Source: Bacilli bacterium (lineage in GTDB: Bacteria; Bacillota_I; Bacilli_A; RF39; UBA660). From it: a DNA stretch of 14,317 bases. Within the stretch, counting starts at the first letter, position 1. Each line of letters starts with the position of its first letter. The stretch spans positions 1 to 14,317 of the forward strand of contig JAAVYQ010000030.1 of assembly GCA_022791215.1 (NCBI GenBank). The letters run 5' to 3'. A program made the position numbers and the translations under genes. The notes under the pieces were generated by a model that made no database searches, had not been told where the DNA came from, and worked only from the letters and a program-made list of their open reading frames with translations. Shown here one piece after another: positions 1-5,085 of the stretch.

Positions 1-176
1 ATTAAGCCATATAAGTATGAATCTAGATTTGATATGTAATCTATAAATGTATAATCTCCTTCTATATTTTCTTGGCCTTCTAATTTTAAAAGGTCATTTA
101 CTGCATTACTACTATTAAGAATTGTTTCTAACACCCCGAACTTAATATACTTTGTACTACCAAACAAATCTCTCAT
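1..176 (-). CDS. Partial unknown protein, N-terminus only
   Basis: This is a minus-strand reading frame that starts at ATG 176-174 and stays open for 58 codons to the left window edge, so its C-terminus is missing. The start is supported by an AGGGAG Shine-Dalgarno about 6 bases upstream and by a sigma-A-type promoter at 214-241. The visible protein begins MRDLFGSTKYIKFG and continues with a mixed acidic and hydrophobic sequence. It shows no signal peptide, membrane span or motif that I recognise. It is transcribed divergently from the spore coat gene. No function can be given from this fragment. That it is a real gene is fairly secure, because promoter, ribosome binding site and open frame agree. 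Confidence 0.65.
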   Translation of the reverse strand, partial: MRDLFGSTKYIKFGVLETILNSSNAVNDLLKLEGQENIEGDYTFIDYISNLDSYLYGL

Positions 177-213
177 ATTATGCTCCCTATTATTCTTTTT
201 CTTCTATATTTTT

Positions 214-241
214 ATTATACAATATATTCTTTTAAATTCAA
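214..241 (-). promoter_or_regulatory. Sigma-A promoter of the left-edge gene
   Basis: On the minus strand, TTGAAT (236-241) and a perfect TATAAT (214-219) are separated by 16 bases. The predicted transcript start is near 207, which gives a leader of about 30 bases that includes the AGGGAG ribosome binding site. Confidence 0.55.
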
Positions 242-252
242 AGATAATTTAT

Positions 253-280
253 CACAATTTTGATTTTTATACATAAATTA
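253..280 (+). promoter_or_regulatory. Possible sigma-K (late mother-cell) promoter of the coat gene
   Basis: CAC at 253-255 is followed after 16 bases by CATAAATTA at 272-280. This fits the B. subtilis sigma-K pattern (AC, 16-17 bases, CATAnnnTA). The predicted start, near 287, lies upstream of the ribosome binding site of the coat gene. The match is short and the DNA is AT-rich, so a chance match is possible. Its position in front of a CotY/CotZ/ExsY-type gene, a class under sigma-K control in Bacillus, raises the likelihood. Confidence 0.4.
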
Positions 281-310
281 TTAGTGAATATGAAGAAGGG
301 GTGGATATTA

Positions 311-790
311 ATGAATAATAATTTTAATAATGGCTCTTGTTGTAGAAATAATAATGATAATAATGAATGCAATAATAATTGTATAGCTGAGATACTTCAA
401 GTTATTAATGTTCTTCAATCTAATGCTTGTCCTGATAATTGTTTAAATTCTTGCGATAGACCAGCTTTAGGTGGAGGCGGTAGTTGTGTAGTTTGCAATA
501 CTAGACCTATTATGCTTTATACTTGCTGCGGTAATGGTAGACCTTGGAGCATGCCTACTACTAGAACTAATGTTGATTGCGCTGAGTCTACTGCACAAGG
601 ATGTTCTAACGTGTTTAGAGTAGAAAAAGTTGATGGATGTTGTTGTACTTTTAGAGTACTTGCTCCTAATACTGATTCTACTAGTCCTTATCCTTATGTG
701 GGTACTGATTCAATTTTCACTATGAATATTAATTGTCTTTGTAGTATTAGATGTTTGAACGATACTTATGTAGAATGTATTTGTGGTTAG
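311..790 (+). CDS. Spore coat/exosporium protein, CotY/CotZ/ExsY family
   Basis: This is a 159-residue cysteine-rich protein with 21 Cys. In the Bacillus family such proteins form the disulfide-linked crust or exosporium lattice of the spore. After an Asn-rich head (1-23) comes the C-IAEILQVINVLQ segment (24-35). The signature FRVEKVDGCCC follows at 102-112, matching FRVEK..CDCC in B. subtilis CotY. The C-terminus has MNINCLCSIRCL (138-149), matching VDLGCFCAIQCL. ATG 311 is chosen because an AAGGGGTGG ribosome binding site lies 6 bases upstream; the longer frame from TTG 260 or ATG 290 lacks one. The gene is monocistronic, with a possible sigma-K promoter before it and a terminator after it. 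It faces opposite to the rest of the window and its coding strand is T-rich. The family call is strong; which paralogue it is cannot be told. Confidence 0.88.
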   Translation: MNNNFNNGSCCRNNNDNNECNNNCIAEILQVINVLQSNACPDNCLNSCDRPALGGGGSCVVCNTRPIMLYTCCGNGRPWSMPTTRTNVDCAESTAQGCSNVFRVEKVDGCCCTFRVLAPNTDSTSPYPYVGTDSIFTMNINCLCSIRCLNDTYVECICG

Positions 791-824
791 GTCTTTAGTA
801 ATTTTCTTTGTAATAGTTTTATAG

Positions 825-850
825 AGAGTGATTTATTTTTCACTCTTTTT
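825..850 (+). terminator. Terminator of the coat gene
   Basis: AGAGTGA (825-831) pairs perfectly with TCACTCT (840-846) across an 8-base loop, and a run of T follows (846-850). It lies 35 bases past the stop codon of the coat gene. Confidence 0.75.
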
Positions 851-900
851 GTTTGTGTTTTGTTTTCTTTTTTGATAAAATTTAGTAAAGGGTGTGCAAT

Positions 901-1455
901 ATGAGTTTTAATCTTAAATTAGTTTTATTTTTATTTTTTGCTTTTATTGTTTTTGCGTTTGGAATCTTTTTCGTAGGTTCTAATTTCGATTTTTTAGAGT
1001 GCTTTTCTAATGTTTTTGATTTGGGTGATGTTTATTATGATTTTCCAAACCCTAGTTCTTTTGTCTATAATATTAATTTTCCTTCAAAAAATATTAGTTT
1101 TACTACTAATAAGGAATATTTTTTGAAGAATGGTGATAATGTTTTGCTTTATAGAGATCATGATCTTGAAAGTGACATTGTTGTCCGTTTTCTTGATAGA
1201 GAGAATTTTGATTTGTCTTCTTATTATAATTCTTTTTATGATATTACTAATGAAAGTAATGTTTTTAAGGATTCTTTGGGTGATGGTCATAGTTATTTTG
1301 AATTTTTTGATGATGATTATTTTTATGTTGATGTTTTTTTTGTTTTTGATGATGTCGTTTTAAGTTTTTGTTTTTCTTCTAAATTAGATTTTAAGGATAA
1401 GTATTTGTCTTCTTTTAGGGATTGGGCTAGTAATATTCAAATTACTGAGGTTTAA
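901..1455 (+). CDS. Membrane-anchored Phe/Asp-rich protein, unknown
   Basis: This is a 184-residue protein that I do not recognise. Residues 5-27 form one hydrophobic segment (a signal anchor or uncleaved signal peptide) without a lipobox. The rest is predicted to lie outside the cell and is unusually rich in Phe (about 33 in total), Asp, Tyr and Ser. ATG 901 is chosen because AAAGGGTG sits 6 bases upstream; the GTG at 892 lies inside that ribosome binding site. The coding strand is T- and G-rich, unlike the minus-strand genes, and this largely explains the Phe/Val/Asp bias (TTT, GTT, GAT codons). It follows the coat gene terminator and precedes the EIIB-like gene by 63 bases. A weak TAAAAT at 876-881 may be its -10 box. 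A link to the spore is only a guess from its neighbour. Confidence 0.7.
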   Translation: MSFNLKLVLFLFFAFIVFAFGIFFVGSNFDFLECFSNVFDLGDVYYDFPNPSSFVYNINFPSKNISFTTNKEYFLKNGDNVLLYRDHDLESDIVVRFLDRENFDLSSYYNSFYDITNESNVFKDSLGDGHSYFEFFDDDYFYVDVFFVFDDVVLSFCFSSKLDFKDKYLSSFRDWASNIQITEV

Positions 1456-1495
1456 TCTTGTTAAAAATTTTGTTTATTTTTTTGTAATTCTATAG

Positions 1496-1501
1496 TATAA
1501 T
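1496..1501 (+). promoter_or_regulatory. Perfect -10 box before the EIIB-like gene
   Basis: TATAAT at 1496-1501 has no good -35 box; the nearest candidates are TTTATT at 17 bases or TTGTTT at 20 bases. The predicted start near 1508 falls on the AGGTG ribosome binding site (1507-1511), so any transcript would have almost no leader. Confidence 0.3.
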
Positions 1502-1518
1502 TTTAGTAGGTGAAATGT

Positions 1519-1830
1519 ATGTATTGGCAATATATAATTATTTTTGTTGTTTTGGTTTTAATTTCAATTATTGTTATAAAGATTAATAAGAAGGATTTTA
1601 GAGTTGAAATTAATAAGTTGATTACTTATTTGGGTGGTAAGGATAATATAGTTGATGTTGAGACTAATTTGTCTAGATTAAAGGTTGTAGTTAAGGATAC
1701 TAGTATTGTTAATAAGGATGGTATTCAAAAGTTGGGCGCTAAAGGGATTGTTGAAATCGAGAATCAACTTAAAATTATTTTTGGTCCTAATTGTAAACAA
1801 CTTAAAAAATATATAAAAGACCTAAAGTGA
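1519..1830 (+). CDS. Membrane-anchored EIIB-like (PTS glucose family) domain, Cys-less
   Basis: This is a 103-residue protein with an N-terminal membrane span (about 5-22) and a cytoplasmic domain that matches the PTS EIIB domain of the glucose superfamily. The landmarks are LGGKDNIVDV (38-47), SRLKVVVKD (52-60) in place of TRLRvtvkD, KLGAKGIVEI (71-80) and IIFGPNC (86-92). In active EIIB the Cys two residues before TRLR carries the phosphate; here that position is Asn50. The only Cys, C92, is at the end of the FGP motif. No EIIA, EIIC or other PTS gene is near. Phosphotransfer through this domain is therefore unlikely, and a sensing, scaffolding or regulatory role is my inference. ATG 1519 follows an AGGTG ribosome binding site by 7 bases; GTG 1510 overlaps that site. 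The stop codon lies in the loop of the terminator at 1815-1840. Confidence 0.8.
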   Translation: MYWQYIIIFVVLVLISIIVIKINKKDFRVEINKLITYLGGKDNIVDVETNLSRLKVVVKDTSIVNKDGIQKLGAKGIVEIENQLKIIFGPNCKQLKKYIKDLK

Positions 1831-1840
1831 TAGGTCTTTT
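1815..1840. terminator. Bidirectional terminator between converging genes
   Basis: AAAAGACCTA (1815-1824) and TAGGTCTTTT (1831-1840) form a perfect 10-bp stem with the 6-base loop AAGTGA. The stem ends in T runs on both strands, so it can end the plus-strand EIIB-like transcript and the minus-strand transcript from rpsO-pnp. The plus-strand stop TGA is in the loop, and the minus-strand stop TAA (1841-1839) overlaps the stem end. Confidence 0.85.
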
Positions 1841-2045
1841 AGTTTGTTTTATTATAGTTTTTTGTTAATCTTGCTTTAGGTTCTTGTTCAATTTTTCTTA
1901 AATTACAGTAAACATCTTGCAAGATATGATAGTATACATATGAGAGATCTCCGTCTTTGTCTAATATTACCCTGTTGTTGTGAATGTTATTTTCTTTATT
2001 ATTTATTGTTATTATTATTGTGTCTTTTTTCTCTTCTATTGTCAT
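1839..2045 (-). CDS. C-terminal part of a split gene, unknown protein
   Basis: The first ATG of this frame is at 2045 and gives 68 residues, but there is no Shine-Dalgarno sequence before it. The same frame is open without ATG, GTG or TTG up to 2177. That extension reads as sensible Lys/Glu-rich protein (for example YAYKSLKIDKEKRKIEILKN), so coding very likely begins upstream. It overlaps the end of the neighbouring upstream ORF (2153-2344) in another frame. I read the two as one gene of roughly 165-170 codons broken by a -1 (or +2) shift between 2177 and 2153. This part has no recognisable motif. The last residues are basic and Asn-rich, and the stop lies in the shared terminator. It could instead be a separate small protein started at 2045, but this is less likely. 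Confidence 0.45.
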   Translation of the reverse strand: MTIEEKKDTIIITINNKENNIHNNRVILDKDGDLSYVYYHILQDVYCNLRKIEQEPKARLTKNYNKTN

Positions 2046-2152
2046 ATCGTTGCTTATAGTATTTTTTAGTATTTCTATTTTTCTTTTTTCTTTGTCTATT
2101 TTTAGACTTTTATATGCATATCCTAGATTCTCATAATGAGAGATAAGGTTGC

Positions 2153-2344
2153 TTATGCACTGAATAAATCGTATATTTTACTACTTAGTTCATCTTTTTT
2201 GGAAATTTCAAAAGTTGTTTTACTAGATTTGTAAGGATTAGTTTCTAAACTTATGTAATCTCCAGCCCATGATTTAGAAATTGCTAGCATTTGACTATTT
2301 TCTTCTATTACTATAGTATCTGGTAATGTTATATATATTTCCAT
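2153..2344 (-). CDS. N-terminal part of a split gene, unknown protein
   Basis: This is a 63-codon frame that starts at ATG 2344 and ends with TAA 2155-2153. A modest ribosome binding site, TGGTGA, lies about 8 bases before the ATG. The gene begins 23 bases after the pnp stop, so it is read as the last cistron of the rpsO-pnp transcript. The protein starts MEIYITLPDTIVIEEN and has no signal peptide, membrane span or known motif. In the last 25 bases the -1 frame is already open and continues to 1839, which suggests that the intact protein runs on into the next entry. No typical slippery heptamer is visible at the overlap, so an inactivating indel or sequencing error is as likely as programmed frameshifting. 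Confidence 0.55.
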   Translation of the reverse strand: MEIYITLPDTIVIEENSQMLAISKSWAGDYISLETNPYKSSKTTFEISKKDELSSKIYDLFSA

Positions 2345-2367
2345 TTGTTTTCACCAATTAAATATTT

Positions 2368-4509
2368 TTATTTTTCTTTGTTTTCGCTTTTTGTTATTGC
2401 TTCTTTTCTTGATAGGTTTAGTTTTCCTCGTTTGTCATATCCTGTCGCTTTGACTATTATTTCATCGCCTTCTTTGTATAAATCACTTGGCTTTTCTACT
2501 CTTTTTGTGTCTAATTGACTTACATGTACTAAGCCTTCACATCCAGGCCATAATTCTACGAAGCATCCAAATTCTTCTACTTTTGTAACTATTCCTGTAT
2601 ATATTTTGCCTATTTCTACTTCTTTTACTACGTCTTCTATCATTTTTAATGCCTTGTCTATTATTTCGTAGTCTGTATGGTACGCAATTACTCTTCCGTC
2701 GTCTTCTATGTCTATTTTTACCGCATCTTTATGGTTTACTGTTGTTACATTTGAACTTTCTAATATTATTTTCGTGATCGTTTCTCCGCCACGTCCGATT
2801 ACATCTTTTATTTTTTCAGGATCTATTGTGATCATTTTTATTTTTGGCGCGTATGGACTTAATTCTTTTCTTGGTTCTTTTATTGTTTCTTCCATTACAT
2901 CTAGTATTTGCATTCTTGCTATTTTTGCTTGTGCTAAACTTTCTTTTAGTATGCTTTCTGTTATTCCTTTTATTTTTATGTCCATTTGTAAGGCTGTTAT
3001 TCCATTTCTTGTTCCTGCAACTTTAAAGTCCATGTCTCCCATGTGATCTTCGAGTCCTTGTATGTCTGTTAGTATTGTGTAATTGTCTCCTTTTGTTATT
3101 AGTCCCATTGCTATTCCTGCGACAGGTGCTTTTAAAGGTACTCCGGCTGTCATTAGTGACATACATCCTGCACATATACTTGCCTGGCTACTTGAACCAT
3201 TACTTTCTAATACTTCACTTACTACTCTTACAGTGTATGGAAATTCTTCTTCATCTGGCATTACTTGTAATAAGGCTCGTTCTGCTAATGCTCCATGTCC
3301 TATTTCACGTCTTCCAGGTGAACCATATCTTCCTGTTTCTCCTACACTGAATGATGGGAAGTTATAGTGAAACATAAATCGTTTTGTGTCTTCTATTCCA
3401 AGTCCATCTAATATTTGGTGTTCTCCTATTGCTCCAAGTGTTGTTACTGCTAATGCTTGTGTTTGCCCTCTGGTGAATAGTGCGCTTCCATGTGTACGTG
3501 GTAGTATGTCTATGTCTGTGCTTAACTGTCTTATTTCAGTTAGTCCTCTTCCGTCTGGTCTTATTTTTTCTTCTGTTATTAGTCTTCTTACTTCTTCTGC
3601 TTCTATATTGTTTGCTATCTTTTTTACTTGTTTTAATTCTTCTTCTATTGTTTCACTTTCTGAGTGATTTGCTTCATAGTTTGTAAGTGCTCGTTCTTTT
3701 AGTTCATCTATTTTGGCATATGATTCTAGCTTGTCTTTGATTTGTATTGCTTCTAACATATCACTTCTTATGTCTTTGTTTACTTCTTCTATTATGTTTT
3801 CGTCTAGTTTTGCAAGTTCTACAACAATTTTCTCTTCTCCTATTTCATCTATTATTTCTTGTTGTATTTTACATAATTCTTTTATATGTTCATGCCCAAA
3901 CATCAATGCTTCTAACATTTCTTCTTCTGATACTTCTTTTGATCCTGATTCAACCATGTTTATTGCATTTTTTGTTCCTGCGACTGTTAGGTTGATTGTA
4001 CTTCTTTCCATTTCTTCAGTGCTTGGATTTATTTTTAATTCTCCATCAATTTTTCCTACTATTACTCCACTGACTGGACCATCAAATGGTATGTTTGATA
4101 TTCCTAATGCTAGACTTGTTCCAAATAATGCTGTCATTTCTGGTGAGTAATCATTGTCTACACTTAATACTGTGTTTACTACTTGTACTTCGTTTCTAAA
4201 GTTTTCGTCAAACATTGGTCTTATAGGTCTATCTATTACTCTCGCTGTTAATGTGGCTGCATCTGTTGGTCGTCCTTCCCTTTTTATAAATCCTCCTGGT
4301 ATTTTTCCTACTGAGTATAGTTTTTCTTGATATAATATTGTAAGTGGGAAGAAGTCTGCTGTACTTACATTATTACTCATTACTGATGTTGATAGTATTA
4401 CTGTGTCTTCATATCTTACCAGTACTGCGCCTGCTGCTTGTTTTGCTAATTCTCCTGTTTCTATTGTTAATTTATGACCTAAAAAGTCATATTCAAATAC
4501 TTTTTTCAT
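2368..4509 (-). CDS. pnp: Polyribonucleotide nucleotidyltransferase (PNPase)
   Basis: PNPase degrades RNA 3' to 5' by phosphorolysis and is a trimeric cytoplasmic enzyme of mRNA turnover. At 713 residues it has the full family length. The first RNase PH domain (about 5-145) holds the GGFIKREGRP loop at 72-81. A helical linker follows (about 150-310). The second RNase PH domain (about 315-545) has SNGSSSQAS (436-444) and DHMGDMDFK (488-496), in which D488, D494 and K496 correspond to the catalytic D486, D492 and K494 of E. coli. The KH domain has the IGRGG loop (571-575), and the S1 domain covers about 634-702. The ATG is preceded by AGAGGT. It follows rpsO by 55 bases that contain a terminator-like hairpin, and no separate promoter is evident there. 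Expression is therefore probably by read-through, as in the conserved rpsO-pnp order. Confidence 0.98.
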   Translation of the reverse strand: MKKVFEYDFLGHKLTIETGELAKQAAGAVLVRYEDTVILSTSVMSNNVSTADFFPLTILYQEKLYSVGKIPGGFIKREGRPTDAATLTARVIDRPIRPMFDENFRNEVQVVNTVLSVDNDYSPEMTALFGTSLALGISNIPFDGPVSGVIVGKIDGELKINPSTEEMERSTINLTVAGTKNAINMVESGSKEVSEEEMLEALMFGHEHIKELCKIQQEIIDEIGEEKIVVELAKLDENIIEEVNKDIRSDMLEAIQIKDKLESYAKIDELKERALTNYEANHSESETIEEELKQVKKIANNIEAEEVRRLITEEKIRPDGRGLTEIRQLSTDIDILPRTHGSALFTRGQTQALAVTTLGAIGEHQILDGLGIEDTKRFMFHYNFPSFSVGETGRYGSPGRREIGHGALAERALLQVMPDEEEFPYTVRVVSEVLESNGSSSQASICAGCMSLMTAGVPLKAPVAGIAMGLITKGDNYTILTDIQGLEDHMGDMDFKVAGTRNGITALQMDIKIKGITESILKESLAQAKIARMQILDVMEETIKEPRKELSPYAPKIKMITIDPEKIKDVIGRGGETITKIILESSNVTTVNHKDAVKIDIEDDGRVIAYHTDYEIIDKALKMIEDVVKEVEIGKIYTGIVTKVEEFGCFVELWPGCEGLVHVSQLDTKRVEKPSDLYKEGDEIIVKATGYDKRGKLNLSRKEAITKSENKEK

Positions 4510-4533
4510 TTTAACCTCTTTTCTTTTTTGTAT

Positions 4534-4566
4534 TTAAATAAAAAGAGACACTTAAAATATGTGCCT
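4534..4566 (-). terminator. Terminator/attenuator between rpsO and pnp
   Basis: In the minus-strand RNA, AGGCAC (4566-4561) pairs with GUGUCU (4551-4546), six pairs including one G-U, across a 9-base loop. CUUUUUAUUU follows. The stem overlaps the rpsO stop codon (TAG, 4567-4565). The hairpin is weak enough to allow read-through into pnp. Confidence 0.6.
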
Positions 4567-4834
4567 ACTTTCTTAATCCTAATTTCTTTATTAGTTCACG
4601 ATATCTTACAACATCTGTTCTTTTTAAGTAGTCTAATAAACTTCTTCTTTTTCCTACCATTTGTTGTAATCCACGTTTTGAATGGAAGTCATGAATGTGT
4701 TTGTTTAAGTGATCTGTTAGTTCAACTATTTGTTCTGTAAGTATTGCTACTTGAACTTCAACACTTCCTGTGTCATTCTTTCCTCTTCCATATTCTTTAA
4801 CTAATTCTTCTTTTTTTTCTTTTGTTAAAGCCAT
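4565..4834 (-). CDS. rpsO: 30S ribosomal protein S15
   Basis: S15 binds the three-way junction of the 16S rRNA central domain early in 30S assembly. The protein is 89 residues, the normal length. It has the family core DTGSVEVQVA (20-29), HxxDFHSKRGL and GKRRSLLDYL. ATG 4834 is chosen because AAAGGAG lies about 8 bases upstream and the protein then begins MALTKEKKEEL as in the family. A longer frame to 4903 would read through the structured leader and is rejected. Transcription starts from the promoter at 4922-4950. The leader is folded (see 4864-4918), which suggests feedback control by S15, as is known for several bacteria. pnp follows in the same direction. Confidence 0.97.
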   Translation of the reverse strand: MALTKEKKEELVKEYGRGKNDTGSVEVQVAILTEQIVELTDHLNKHIHDFHSKRGLQQMVGKRRSLLDYLKRTDVVRYRELIKKLGLRK

Positions 4835-4863
4835 TTTTATTTCTCCTTTCATGTTTTTTATCC

Positions 4864-4918
4864 GTTTAGTCCTAGTAAAGAGTTGGAGAACTCTCGAAAC
4901 CAAGATTAAACTTACTAG
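4864..4918 (-). promoter_or_regulatory. Structured rpsO leader, candidate S15 autoregulatory element
   Basis: Reading the minus strand, CTAGTAA (4918-4912) and GTTTAATC (4911-4904) are followed by the hairpin AGAGTT-CTCC-AACTCT (4894-4879). Then come TTACTAG (4878-4872), the perfect complement of the first element, and GACTAAAC (4871-4864), which pairs with the second at 7 of 8 positions. The order 1-2-1'-2' allows either two competing stems or a compact pseudoknot. The predicted transcript start (about 4915) lies within element 1. The function is inferred from known S15 leaders, and I do not match it to a specific published motif. Confidence 0.5.
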
Positions 4919-4921
4919 TTA

Positions 4922-4950
4922 AGTATACGATATTTTTGTGGAAAAATCAA
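4922..4950 (-). promoter_or_regulatory. Sigma-A promoter of rpsO
   Basis: TTGATT (minus strand, 4950-4945) and TATACT (4927-4922) are separated by 17 bases. The predicted start is near 4915. A second -35-like TTGACA (4973-4968) has no -10 box at the right distance. Confidence 0.7.
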
Positions 4951-5049
4951 CTTCTATTTGTAAAATCTGTCAATTAGGTTTAAGGTTATATGTTTGTAAT
5001 GCTAATATTTATTTTTGGAAAAGTTAGTTATTTTAATTTTTTTATTTCT

Positions 5050-5077
5050 ATAGAAAAAATCGCCTTTTAGACGATTT
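5050..5077 (-). terminator. Terminator of the LppM-like lipoprotein gene
   Basis: On the minus strand, AAATCGTC (5077-5070) pairs with GGCGATTT (5064-5057), 8 bp with one G-U, across the loop TAAAA. A T run follows. It begins 9 bases after the stop codon. Confidence 0.8.
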
Positions 5078-5085
5078 AATATTTT

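Noticed and set aside
260..310. Longer N-terminus of the coat protein from TTG 260 or ATG 290
   Set aside because: Neither has a ribosome binding site, and the stretch contains the candidate promoter; AAGGGGTGG before ATG 311 decides the start.
892..900. GTG 892 as start of the Phe-rich protein
   Set aside because: It overlaps the AAAGGGTG ribosome binding site that serves ATG 901.
1084..1363. Overlapping ORFs on both strands inside the Phe-rich gene
   Set aside because: They have no ribosome binding sites and are low-complexity shadows of T-rich coding DNA.
2708..4150. Several plus-strand ORFs of up to 145 codons antisense to pnp
   Set aside because: They lie wholly opposite a conserved enzyme gene, are Ser/Leu/Phe-rich reverse-complement shadows and lack ribosome binding sites.
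4835..4903. N-terminal extension of S15 by 23 codons
   Set aside because: The extension reads through the folded leader; S15 normally begins MALTKEKK and has AAAGGAG directly before that ATG.
4968..4973. Consensus TTGACA on the minus strand as rpsO -35 box
   Set aside because: At 17 bases it is followed by TTGATT, not a -10 box; TTGATT with TATACT downstream is the better promoter.
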